Shown here in pieces: positions 46,504 to 56,869 of a stretch of 64,000 bases of DNA. Source of the DNA: Saxidomus purpurata (Eukaryota; Mollusca; Bivalvia; Venerida; Veneridae); contig JAFMSR010000014.1 in the NCBI GenBank assembly GCA_022818135.1, forward strand, positions 43,090,924-43,154,923, in the 5' to 3' direction. The position numbers and the translations under genes are program-made. Numbering within the stretch: the first letter of the stretch is position 1; every line of letters begins with the position of its first letter. The notes beneath the pieces are model-generated. The model did not search any database and had not been told where the DNA came from. It saw only the letters and a list, made by a program, of their open reading frames with translations.

Positions 46504-48335
46504 TTTTAACTATGCATTGTGATACTTCATATCTGTAGGCCAAGCTAGATGGTGAATTGCGGGTATTCATCACTTTTTGTGATAGAACTAAAATTAATTT
46601 GTTATGCTGATTGTTAAAATATGTCGTCTGCTATTCTATGAGACTACTTTATGGTTCATCTTAAACTTTGTTTTCTATACATTATTGGTAGGTTAATGAA
46701 ACCCTTTACAATTTACCTTGACAGCCTGAGTAATGTTTGAGAAACTTAGGCGGAAATAGATCTACGTGTAACGCTTCAAAAAGTCTCTGAAGTGGATTTA
46801 GTGTCCAGTTGAAATTCAGTGGCTTTACAGTCCCAATCTTTATTGTGTTCGATTTCGGCATATGTCGAAGAAATGTTAAAATTCTGTCAAAGTTTTGTAT
46901 TAAGTATGTGGATCACTATGTCCAAGCGTTACAAGGGACAGGCGTATACGTAACGTACTTTTTTATTTTGCGGATGAAAACTCTACTGTATATTCTCCTC
47001 TTGTTTTTCTAAATGTAGCCCAGGATGACCACAAATGTTTTTTCCTTTTTGAAGCCCCATTTCTGAGATTTCAGGAAAACCTTGATCTAGACAGACTCAG
47101 CCCTCAGGCGTTTTCCCAGACGGAAATGGTCGTATTTAAGATGAAGATGCCAATAATAATCACTATCGTCCGCTCTTTTGGCTATCCACGACTATATTTT
47201 GATAAACAGCAAGGATTGTGAAGAAAAATGCGTGACTTACCAACCTTACCCCCTGTTTATCCGCAAAAGTACGCACTGTCCGTTAACAGACCCGTCTGTT
47301 GCTTGTAATACTTAGACACGGTGTAAGTTTAACGGTAAATGTTTCTGTTAATTTTAACAAATCTCGACTTAGAGATTCAAGTGTGTGTTTTCAATGATGT
47401 TAGTCATAATGCGAATTCACCAGTCTGACAAATCAAAGGTGTGGTAATATAAATTCCAGATGAATTAATGTCGTTGGTGTTAATGTCGTTGGTTAATAAC
47501 ACTTGATCTTCTTTTAGTGAAGGGTTATCACCAGTAGGCTATCTCACACGTTAATAATATTTTTGAATTAAATCTACACAGAAAAATGAGGGTTTTTTCA
47601 GTTAGAATTTATACTTTGGATTGTAAGTAATTGTGATAAGAGTTTTAACAATTCTTTAATTCTAAACGGGATAAAGCATTGTTAACAATTGTAAGACATA
47701 AATGTAGACAAAACGGTAGTACAAGAAATACTAAGCGTCCATTTAATTGATATAATTTATTTGTAATACAGGGCCGTGTACATTTTAAAAGTACATAAAG
47801 CAAAATTAGAAGCATTAATTTTAAAGTAAAACACATTTCATATTTTCGCTGAAAACAGACATATTTCTTGAATTCATCCATATATGTACAGAGGACCATT
47901 CCAAAAAGCGCACTCTTTTATCTCGAATTTCGTTTATTTTAATGCGAAAAGCTTTGTCCCCATCGAGTTTTGACTACAGCCAGAATCAGTTGAAATTTCG
48001 ACAGCAATGCGCATAGTGCAGGAAGTTACAACTAACGTATTGTCATATGCACATTAATACTGTACTCCAGTGAATTGAAATAATTTTCAAAGGTCAATGC
48101 GGAGCGCCAAATCAATATGCACATAATGATTTTTTTTGTTATTGAATGCTGTTGTGATCTGTACAGTATACAAATAAGAAGCTTTATATATGCTTATTGT
48201 TTTACACATATACGTGGTAATTCATAACTTAATTAACAACAGCATAGGAGTGTGCTTAAAAACATGAAACGAAAGATATTTAATCATTTGTCTATGTCTG
48301 TCCATCTACATACTAGATACTGTTAGCTTTATATA
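46504..48335. other. Intergenic, nothing recognised
   Basis: No coding frame, RNA gene or repeat copy that I can support. The stretch 47645-47899 (minus) has a short Leu-rich open frame without family character. Confidence 0.45.
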
Positions 48336-48341
48336 TTTATT
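48336..48341 (-). terminator. Candidate poly(A) signal of the LRAT-like gene
   Basis: AATAAA on the minus strand about 90 nt after the TAA stop of the LRAT-like gene. It is the first canonical signal downstream. Confidence 0.5.
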
Positions 48342-48430
48342 AACTGTATTTACAGTATACCGATAAATATACATATACTGACTAAGTAGCAATACTAGGC
48401 CAGGTTGAGTGTTTGATTAAGGCTACTTCA

Positions 48431-48922
48431 TTATAGTGTCATAGTCTCCAGTTCCTTGGCTAATTCGAATATCTTGTCTGATGGTGAAATGGGGTTTCCA
48501 GTTACCACATTAGTGACAAAAGACTCGAACTCTACTGAAGATGTAATGGCAGTTGCATCGCCAGAAAAACAATCTGTTTTCTCTAGCCGGGCTAGTTTTG
48601 CTGAAATACTACGTCTTGCAACGACTCTCTCGGTCAAGACACCAGTAGGGTCTACTCCGCTCATTCTTGTTAACCTCTCCTTCAACTTTTCAAATGACTT
48701 TTGATCCGCGTCGAGGGCTGATTGAGTATCTTTCATGTTGCGACTCCCGATAATACTTAGACCGGGAAAACCACCAATTGCTGCATCGGGTTCTGGGGTT
48801 GCTCCAATCGTGGAGGGGGCTTGCACGGTGGTTGACTGCCTTTTGATGTCTTCTCCCAAAGCTTTTAGTCCTCTTATTGATTTTTGTCTGTCGTCTTCCC
48901 ACTTAGTAAGTAGAGCTTTTAT
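48431..48922 (-). CDS. LRAT-like gene, terminal coding exon
   Basis: Acceptor TTATCTTTCAG. It codes IKALLTKWEDDRQKSIRGLK, then a polar region (STIGATPEPDAAIGGFPGLS, KSFEKLKERLTRMSGVDPTG, RRSISAKLARLEK) and ends FELAKELETMTL-TAA. The ends look helical and charged, possibly coiled-coil, with a low-complexity middle. No known domain is evident. A plus-strand open frame over 48456-48704 is its shadow. Confidence 0.85.
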   Translation of the reverse strand: MKALLTKWEDDRQKSIRGLKALGEDIKRQSTTVQAPSTIGATPEPDAAIGGFPGLSIIGSRNMKDTQSALDADQKSFEKLKERLTRMSGVDPTGVLTERVVARRSISAKLARLEKTDCFSGDATAITSSVEFESFVTNVVTGNPISPSDKIFELAKELETMTL

Positions 48923-49183
48923 CTGAAAGATAACAAAAAGTACCCAATGCGATAAAATGGAATATATTTATTAAGAGTACTTGCTAAAGAAAATGGTTGA
49001 AAAAAACAATTTAAACTCATTTTGGCTCTATATCGGAATAACATCAATTTATTGCGCACGTTTTCCGTTTTTCTCTGTTCGACTGAAAGGGCCGAAAAAC
49101 TCCTGATAACGTCATTTCAATATATTATATCACCAAATGTATACGTTTAAAAGCTGTACGTAAATATCTATTATTTTCAATAC

Positions 49184-49300
49184 CTTGTTGTCCGCTACAC
49201 AAATGTTGTCAGGGAGGGTACCACGCGGGATGACCTCAATGCCAGGCAGCTGCACGAAATATGCATGATCACTGGATAAATGTTTTAGGAAAAAAGGGAC
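49184..49300 (-). CDS. LRAT-like gene, coding exon 4
   Basis: Acceptor TTGTCTATTTACAG and donor AAG|GTATTG. It is 117 bp, phase 0 at both ends, coding VPFFLKHLSSDHAYFVQLPG followed by IEVIPRGTLPDNICVADNK. It is open only in this frame. It lies past the LRAT domain and I do not recognise it. Confidence 0.8.
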
Positions 49301-49911
49301 CTGTAAATAGACAAGAAAATATAATTATAAGACACGCACCGCTTCCAGCTTTACAATAAAGCAATTGTGTTGGAGTAATTATATTTCGTATCTGTCATAT
49401 ATACAGGTTTGTCCGCATTTCCAATAATCTGTGTTATATGTTTGGAATAAGAATGAGATTCGCAATCATCTCCTCTAAACTATCACACTATTACTGTTCT
49501 AAGATCGTGTACTTGTAGTCAGATTGAGATTCACGCATTCCGGATATAGTGGTACCTTATTTCACATTGGACAGACAGCACATAACTTTGTATAAACACC
49601 AATTCACGATAAATACTGTAAATCACTTTGCGATCCCGCCTTCCCCGTACGTTTCCAGAAATCGTTCATTTCCGGAGAACTTTGAATTAGCGAAATGATG
49701 AATACGCGAACGAGCGCTCTTGCAAAGAAAACCACCGCGAAAATAAAGTTCTCTCGAATATTTCATGATTTACAGTAGGCGAATATACAACAGCATTATA
49801 TTTCCTTGACATTGGGCATATATCTATAAATTATCTATAAATAGCGCAAAGGTGTTTCAGGCTGGCATGATTATAATAACGGAATTTTAAATTAATAAAA
49901 CGTGTCCTAAC

Positions 49912-50041
49912 CTGCTTTGAAATTGCCTTGCCATATCTGCACCAGGTTGCAAAATGTTCACAGTTCCATGTAAGCAAGTTCTAGTCATTTGTCCCGAGCT
50001 TCGATTCTGCCCTTTTTACGATTTCTGCACCAGGAAATGGT
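49912..50041 (-). CDS. LRAT-like gene, coding exon 3, contains in-frame TAG
   Basis: Acceptor TTTCTTTTTAAG and donor CAG|GTTAGG. It codes PFPGAEIVKRAESKLGTND, then TAG at 49981-49983, then NLLTWNCEHFATWCRYGKAI-SKQ. The family usually has an aromatic residue, commonly Tyr, at the TAG position, so a single third-base change (TAC or TAT to TAG) would explain it. NCEHF holds the catalytic Cys. Confidence 0.85.
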
Positions 50042-50488
50042 CTTAAAAAGAAACGCAGTTGCATTTAATGGCGAAACTTCTGCCACAAAAGAACGGAAGA
50101 CTCAAAAACAGTGTTCGAACAGGTGTAAATCTAAAATGATCTCAGTTAACGATGACAGAAAAGAATAACAGTTAAATGCAATTTAGTGCATTCAATTTAG
50201 CATAACATTTCCATGCAAATTTTAACATATAAATCTCAGCAAACGATAATTTAAAAGTTTTATACATTAAATTAAACACCATTTCTTTGCCAAATCTAAC
50301 ACGCATTTAGCAAGGCGAACAGTCCGAGGCATTTGATTGAGCACACCATTTCAATGCTCTAAGCAAACGATGATCGAAACGGTGAACAGTTAAATGACAA
50401 TAAGTTACACCATTTTAATGCAATGGGAAATCATTAAAAGCTGCAACAAAGTTGACTCAGACTCAAAAGCAAACTACGCAACACCTAC

Positions 50489-50687
50489 GTCAGCTCATCA
50501 TCGCACTCGTTGTTTACAACAATCGCAGATTCCTCAGCTACATCATTCAGCCGATCCCTCCGGACCTTGCAATCGCTTAATTTACCTGACGAATCAACAC
50601 TGTCACTGCTCACTATAGCAGAGCATAACTCACGGATTTCCTGTGATTTAGAAGGTGGGGATGAAAGATGAATGACATCCCCGTCAC
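50489..50687 (-). CDS. LRAT-like gene, coding exon 2
   Basis: Acceptor TTCGTTACAG and donor AC|GTAGGT. It codes GDGDVIHLSSPP (second His, H48), then SKSQEIRELCSAIVSSDSVD, and CKVRRDRLNDVAEESAIVVN ending NECDDEL plus two bases. The DVA...VNN..DD pattern is the usual middle of PLAAT/LRAT proteins. The middle of this exon is longer than in short PLAATs. Confidence 0.85.
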
Positions 50688-51124
50688 CTGTAACGAACGC
50701 AGATATTTGTACTGAAATGAGTATTAATACTTTGTGTGATATCTAGATATTTAATAAACCTTGCTTTATTGTTTAGCTTTTATTAATTATTACCCAAAAA
50801 TCATAAAAACTCGAATATATGTTTTTCTCTGGCGATGCTTTCATGATGAATGTTTTCTTTATGTTTCCTATATGATGTCTTTATGTACTAGTAACAGTAT
50901 CATTAAACTTCTGTGAACCACCATATATGACAGATATTTTTCATTCTATATTCTGATACTTTTGCTATGCTAATATTTATTCTGGAAATGTCATTTCTTA
51001 TTTCTTAACAAACAAAATTAACGTTAATGTATTTAAATCTTAAAACCTTTTTTTTGTCATGAATACCCGGAAATAAACATGTAAACGGACTTTACTTATA
51101 ATTTAACACGATTTTCCAATTTAA

Positions 51125-51500
51125 TAACAACAAATATGTAAGACACAAACCACTATGTTAACCACAGACCCTAATGTAAAACGAAAGCCAACTATGTAAA
51201 ACCAAAACACATATGTTACTTTAACAGAAACACATAACTTTATTTTTATGTAAATCAAAAACAGATGTATAACCAAAACACACCTGTAAAACCAAAAACC
51301 ACATATGTAATCAAAACACATTATGTAAAACAGAAAAACATATGTAAAAAAGAACATGTGTATAACCAAAACACACATGTAAAACTAAAATACACATATG
51401 TAAAACCAAACACATATGTACAACAGAAACACATGTAAAACAAAAACATGTAAAACCAAAACACACATGTAAAAACAAAAACACATGTAAAACCAGAAAC
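51125..51500. repeat. Minisatellite in intron 1 of the LRAT-like gene
   Basis: About 18-20 units of AACACATATGTAAAACCAAA with length changes end roughly 10 bp from the exon 1 donor (GTATGT at 51508-51513). The minus open frames across it (HVCFGFTCFCFTCV type) are the repeat read in frame with exon 1. Confidence 0.85.
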
Positions 51501-51513
51501 AAAGTAAACATAC

Positions 51514-51664
51514 CGACATAGACTGCCCAGTGCGCATACAATCCTAACGCCCGGGTGAGTTCAATCAGATCACCCAATTTAATATCATCAACACTTTTCG
51601 CCTCAAGGAATATATGGGTCAGCTTTAGAGTTTCCATCTTTGGTCGGTATAACTGTTGTTTGAA
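51514..51664 (-). CDS. LRAT-like gene, first coding exon
   Basis: An acceptor TTTCTTTCTTTAATTCAG ends at 51665. Then come 27 nt of leader and ATG at 51635-51637, coding METLKLTHIF through GDLIELTRALGLYAHWAVYV and the first base of the next Gly codon. The donor G|GTATGT is at 51513-51508. It holds the first catalytic His (H36). The presence of a good acceptor upstream of the ATG implies at least one earlier non-coding exon. Confidence 0.85.
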
Positions 51665-51869
51665 CTGAATTAAAGAAAGAAATATTCATTGAGCTGCGTG
51701 CGAACATTTGTTTACTTAGTAAGCGAAAGGGAGCCTGATACTCCTGAGACACTACCAGTACAGCTATATTTCTCTTCCACTTTTGATACGTTTAAGAGAA
51801 TTACACAAAAACTGTAGTAACAGACATGAAATGCATATAACGGTGAATTATATCCTGATAGACTACCTG

Positions 51870-52253
51870 TTCACTCGGTGAAATTTCTAAAAAATATTCT
51901 AACCGGATTAACGTCAAAACATATACCAAACGTACTGAATGCCGGAAACCATACGACGATGACGTCGTTAAAATGACATAATGACTGTGCTGTACTGTGC
52001 TTTCTTATGACGTTTTCCGCGAGATTCGACATTTCATTGAAACAAACTCAACAAAAGTAGAGATTTAAACATAAAATGAAAAGAAAAGTTGTTGGAATTG
52101 ATGTAATATCACGTTAATTTCACTCGTGAACACCAAAAATATTTATTTTCATTCGTGGCTGTGCCACTCGTGAAAATATCACTTTTGGTGCCCACTCGGT
52201 GAAATTATAACGTGATACAACACCGAAACCAACAATTATCCTCTATATATTAG
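51870..52253 (-). repeat. GACGTC-motif repeat, copy 2 (inverted)
   Basis: This is the reverse of the copy at 52438-52795, from CACCGAGTGGGCACCAAAAG to TTGACGTTAATCCGG. The two copies form a large inverted pair with a spacer of about 185 bp. It lies about 200 bp upstream of the first LRAT coding exon. Confidence 0.75.
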
Positions 52254-52437
52254 TTTAACGTCGTGTCATTATATTATTTTTAGCCGAACATAATAAGATT
52301 GCGTATGTGTATTTTTGTTTTCTGTATTTGCCACGGTGTTGAGTTGCACAGCATGGGTTAATATCGACATACACATGTATAGATTTAAACAAAGCACATA
52401 ATCCGTTATACAGTATAACTTAACTTTCAATACAAAA

Positions 52438-52795
52438 CAAAGAAAGAATACATAGAGGATAACTGTTGGTTTTGATGTAATATCACCTTATAATTTCACC
52501 GAGTGGGTACCAAAAGTGATATTTTCACGAGTGGCGCAGACAAGAGTGAAAATAACTACTTTTGGTGTTTATGAGTGAAATTAACGTGATATTACATCGA
52601 TACCAACAATTTTTCTGTTTATTTTATGGATAAAACTCTACTTTTGTTGAGTTTGTTTCTAAAAAATATCGAAAATCGCGGGAAACGTCATTAGAAAACA
52701 TAGCACAAATGACGTCATTTTAACGACGTCAACGTCGCATGGTTTCTAGCATTAATTACGCTCGGTTTACTTTTTGACGTAAATCCGGGTTATAG
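52438..52795 (+). repeat. GACGTC-motif repeat, copy 3
   Basis: It starts ATAGAGGATAACTGTTGG and contains TTTCACGAGTGGCGCAGACA, CATCGATACCAACAATTTTT, ATGACGTCATTTTAACGACG and ACGCTCGGTTTAC, in the same order as 1149-1510. Confidence 0.75.
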
Positions 52796-53324
52796 ATTGC
52801 AAAAACAGTGAAAATAAAAATGGTACATGTAATCCACTGTTTCAAAACTGTGGATTATCAGATTTATTTCACTGTGAAAACTCTATAATTCACTGGAAAA
52901 CATAAAATAAACTCAATCAATGTCACTTTGTTGTTACTTATCAAACATACAAATTGAAATGTATGTACTATGTATACTAGTGGTATCAAAGCACTCAAAG
53001 TGCCGACAGCAAGTGGCTCACAGATGATTTCATTTCTGAGTATATGAGTATGGTCCTAACGATTTTTTGGGCTACAAACACGCTTCCCTGTTCACCTTTT
53101 ATATTTAATAAGCTTCAAAGTTGTGCTTTATTGTGCTGTCAGAGGACATATCTGATTCAGTTGGTATTGACATTTCAAGTGATGTTGGTATGTAAATGAA
53201 TTTGTTTAGTAATAATGCTGAATACATGTTAATATTTCAGTTGTGGATTCAACTCATGACTTTGTGACATGGTAATTGAAATCCGTGTTTGACGTCAACT
53301 ATTTAAGAAATAATATGTATTCAT

Positions 53325-53459
53325 GTTTGGTTTAACGTAAAATAACCCGAGTTTGGAGTTTTTATGCGCAATAATATATCACGAAGGCCGAAGGCCTGAG
53401 TGATATATTATTACGCATAAGAACGACAAACGAGGGTTATTCTACCATACACCAAACTT
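53325..53459. repeat. Long imperfect palindrome (hairpin, about 135 bp)
   Basis: GTTTGGT...AATAACCC...TTATGCG-AATAATATATCAC pairs with GTGATATATTATT-CGCATAA...GGGTTATT...ACCAAAC. The loop is centred on GGCCGAAGGCC at about 53387. There are few mismatches, so a stable cruciform or small foldback element is possible. Confidence 0.8.
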
Positions 53460-54620
53460 GGATACTAATTATGTCGATTCTAACACGACTTATTTGAAAC
53501 AACATTTTGAAGAAAATGAGAGAACTATTTTCATCCAACGTAATTTACACTTGCGTGCAACGCACCTCTATTTTGCCGTTGAAGTTTCCTCCCGCGAACA
53601 CTGTAAAGACGCTATTTTAATGTGATTTTCATTCATGAAAGATGTATACGCGGTGTTCCAGACTTTTCATCCTCATAAGAAAGAAAAAACTTTAGTTTTA
53701 CAGGAATTTCATTTATAGTAATGGTTCGAATTTTCAGGGTGCGCAATAACAGTTAAAGTTACGAAAAATATTAGTAACGGGTATAGATAAATGACGTCAC
53801 AGTTTCTCTTGATTAATGACGTCACTGTGTAAACAAAAACAATAACAACAAAACAGTAAATAAAATCAGTGTAAATGGTATTGTAACATTAATCAAGTTA
53901 ACTGGACGTGTGTCATCCATCAGAGACGCCCCCCCGCTTTGTCCCAAGTCATCCACAATATGCCATGTAAGATCCTCCATACGTCGGGTAAATTAAACAG
54001 CCAAAACACGATGCGCGTGCAGCGTCGTTCAAGGTCGGTTTATTGCAGAATAACCCAATTAGAATTTGTTCTACATGTATGTAGGTTATTCGCTGGTCGT
54101 GTTAGAATATAAATTATACTGTACTTAGATTAAATGTAAAATACACGTCTTTGAAGCGATATGAATTTGAAAAGCAACCTTCATTCAAAGATAGGTTACA
54201 TAAATTCACCTATTGTTTCAATATTATTAACCGTGAACTGAAGTAAAAATTTTGACAAAGTGTGATTCCAGAAAACAGTAAAAATATTAGCATGACTTGC
54301 ACTTTTCATGAACGAAATCTCAGCGCTTGTTTTTTATATCTGATTTAAAGAAAGAGTTATCCGAATCATTGTTCAGGCGTAGAAGTTGCTATAAAACAGA
54401 TTTTACTAAGCTTGCCAAAATAATATACTTTGAAATTATTCTCTTGTCACAAGTAAAATTCACAAAGTTTGCCAGTGCTTTACTGTTCGTGCAAAGTGAC
54501 TTTTAGTAAAAGCTCTAACACCAGCCTTTCAATAACAGAATGTAACAGTAGAAAGAATTATATGGCTAATATAAACAAGTAATATCTTTAAAAAAAAAAG
54601 ATGGTCGACGTAGGTGACGT
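53460..54620. other. Non-coding, nothing recognised
   Basis: No gene or repeat boundary supported. GGTTATT/AATAACC phrases near 54050-54090 echo the palindrome at 53.4 kb. Confidence 0.4.
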
Positions 54621-54625
54621 AATAA

Positions 54626-54697
54626 ACACATTTTGTGTTTCAGAAGGCTCCCGGGCAGTACACTGCTTATTCCGGTACCGAAACGCTAGCCAATAAT
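54626..54697 (+). repeat. 72-bp perfect direct repeat, copy 1
   Basis: Identical to 54846-54917, beginning ACACATTTTGTGTTTCAGAA. Contains CTCCCGGGCAG and CGGTACCGAAACGCTAG. The TTTGTGTTTCAG start has the look of a splice acceptor, so this could be a duplicated exon start. After the repeat, this copy runs into CAATGACGC. Confidence 0.85.
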
Positions 54698-54845
54698 CAA
54701 TGACGCTAGATGTCCGGCCCCGGACAACACCTCGTTGAATACAAAAGTTGATCTTCGTACTGTCCAGAAACCTTGACATAACGTGTTCTGTTTTTTCTTT
54801 TTTTGCAACATGATTTATTATAAATAACTATAATATAAAAAATAC

Positions 54846-54917
54846 ACACATTTTGTGTTTCAGAAGGCTCCCGGGCAGTACACTGCTTATTCCGGTACCG
54901 AAACGCTAGCCAATAAT
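54846..54917 (+). repeat. 72-bp perfect direct repeat, copy 2
   Basis: Perfect copy of 54626-54697, 220 bp downstream. After its CAG the plus strand is open to TGA at about 55086, reading KAPGQYTAYSGTETLANNLQ then ILIGHIITKL and RLRRKKLSSVVVICLCISET. The frame is unrecognised. Zero mismatches imply a recent duplication or conversion. Confidence 0.85.
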
Positions 54918-55540
54918 TTGCAGATTCTGATTGGTCACATTATAACGAAGTTGGTTAGCAACGCGTCCATACCAACGGAAGTTCAAATCAAAAGTATACG
55001 ACTACGTCGAAAAAAGTTGTCGTCCGTTGTAGTCATATGTTTATGTATATCTGAAACAGCTGATGTGTTGAATTGCTGTTTAAAGTGAAATCAATTTACA
55101 GAAACCTTCCGCATGTAGATACTACGAATGTAAAAAGAAAACGTTTCTACTTCATGACTTGTCCTAACTAAACGACTGTTTATGTTATAAGTAGTTATGT
55201 ATTTCACCTTTTCGCTTTTTCACTCGAATATCCTTTAAACTCGAAACATTCTGTATCAATTCTGATTTTCTAGAAATGACATAGTGTTAAGAATATGAGA
55301 TTGTTGATAAACTTTGAAAAAGTAAGATAATAATGAGCACGGACATGATTACTTGCTTTTGCCAGTTTATGATAAGTTGAAATGTCTCTATAATAAGTAA
55401 ATTTAGTTGTTTACTTAATTCGCAGTTTTCTCATATTAAATGCCAGAAACATGCTAAATAACACAAACTCGGGTATTCCTATCGGTAATCGGTAATATTA
55501 TAGATAGCAAATAAAAGCATTATAAAAAGCTGGAACTTAC

Positions 55541-55610
55541 CTCTTGTTTGCAGGCCGCTAACAAATCTGCATTACACACCTTTTTGCAACGCACGAGGTA
55601 TAATACCGGG
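55541..55610 (-). other. Candidate non-coding first exon of the LRAT-like gene
   Basis: On the minus strand CAAACAAGAG|GTAAGTTCC is an almost ideal donor (55540-55535), following a short GC-richer segment with no open frame. The first LRAT coding exon begins at an acceptor with no exon assigned upstream, so a splice from here over about 3.9 kb is plausible. The 5' limit is unknown. Confidence 0.25.
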
Positions 55611-56565
55611 TATTCCTACGCTTTACATCAGCAAGATAACCTCGATGGTGTACTACTTTTTCTGCGTAAGTACACACACCGACAAACTATAGATGTTTTG
55701 TGAAATAATTTAATTTTAGCTGGAGCCAATAGTTTTGCGCACAATAGCTTTGTAGCTAATGTTGTCTGTTGATCATATGCGACGTTAAATAAGGCTTCTT
55801 TATTCAAAGTTTATCTTTATCTTTATCTTTTATCCTTGTTTTAAACAGTAATTCAATATCCCGCACTATGAATTTGCTGATCGAGGGATCAACGTGAAAC
55901 CATTGTAAGTGTATATAGAAATAGAAGCAGATATTGTAGTTTCGCGTTAACCTCTCAATATATATGTATGTTATTGTTCAACTCGTGCCTGGGTATTATA
56001 ATTGTGCAGCCCTTAAAGCAGGAAAAATTAGGTTTTTTGTCAGAAGGTAACATATACCTGCAAAATGGTTATACTATATTTCCTTTGTCATGAGACATAC
56101 AATAGTTATTGTGCAACAGTGCATTTACTTTAATACAGGAGTGCATCTACGATAAAAGATTACCTTGTGATAGAATCATACTTGTTGACAATAATTCAAT
56201 TTCAGAAATGGCAATATACCAAAAATAAAACGACAACAGAATGTATCGCTAACTTGTCTTGTTTTTTTGTATTTTTCGCTTTCGATATTAGACAATTCAC
56301 ATTGCGATTACTTGTAATGCTGCTGCATAAATTAAGTAGATATAACTCAAAACCGATGAAAACTTCATTCAGGTTATTAACCTACTTGTTATATTGTTGT
56401 AATGATATTTGATGTAATTGTGATTTTATATGTCGTGATACAGAAGTGATGTGATGAAAAAATGTATTGAAAAATATAATGAAAATTGTTGAATCATGAT
56501 GTCATATGGCGTCATGTAATAAGATATAATTGAAATGATTTAATATAGTTGTGATGCACTGTTAA
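55611..56565. other. Non-coding, nothing firm
   Basis: Contains a short TTTATC microsatellite (55811-55832) and an unrecognised open frame (56167-56412, plus). Confidence 0.4.
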
Positions 56566-56830
56566 TACAGTTTAATACTGAAAATCCGCCCATTTCTGAC
56601 TCCTGGCTCACTTAAAGGTTAGTTTTTGTAAACGGAACGAGATTCAATCAACTAACGATTCACACGGTGATTTAACGTAGATCCTAGCAAATAACATAAC
56701 AAATTCAAAATGGGGCGTCTTCGGGGATTTTTTCCCACAAAATTGCAATCAAGTAAAGTTGGGACCTCAAGAAAAATGATGAAGTCACCTGACGTCATTG
56801 TGTGATTTGTGGCCATACGTGATTTTAAGG
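56566..56830 (+). repeat. Inverted repeat, left arm (partner 59040-59297)
   Basis: TTTAATACTGAAAATCCGCC through CTCACTTAAAGGTTAGTTTT, CACGGTGATTTAACGTAGAT, TCTTCGGGGATTTTTTCCCA to AATTGCAATCAAGTAAAGTT is matched in reverse at 59040-59297. Similarity is roughly nine in ten by eye. Either two copies of one MITE in opposite orientation or the long terminal repeats of a 2.7 kb element. Confidence 0.75.
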
Positions 56831-56869
56831 TCCGCTTACACAAAGACGAACATTGGAACAGCTATCCTT

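Larger units (their letters stand above)
48431..51637 (-). pseudogene. LRAT/PLAAT-like acyltransferase gene, five coding exons, in-frame TAG
   Basis: Exons, in minus-strand order, are 51637-51514, 50687-50489, 50041-49912, 49300-49184 and 48922-48431. All four introns are GT-AG with compatible phases (1, 2, 0, 0), giving 354 codons including the TAA stop. The first 151 codons form an LRAT domain: GDLIELTR at 22-29, H36 in HWAVYVG, H48 in DVIH, and C135 in NCEHF. The 12-residue H-H spacing and NCEHF cysteine are the family triad used for acyl transfer from phospholipids to retinol or amines, or for phospholipase A activity. A C-terminal extension of about 200 residues follows. Codon 128 is TAG (49981-49983), so the product would stop before the cysteine. 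The rest of the frame is clean, suggesting a recent nonsense change, a null allele or a base error. ATG context (AAAGATGG) is good. Confidence 0.88.

Noticed and set aside
48456..48926. Plus-strand open frames opposite the last LRAT exon
   Set aside because: They are shadows of the minus-strand coding exon, which has matching splice sites and phase.
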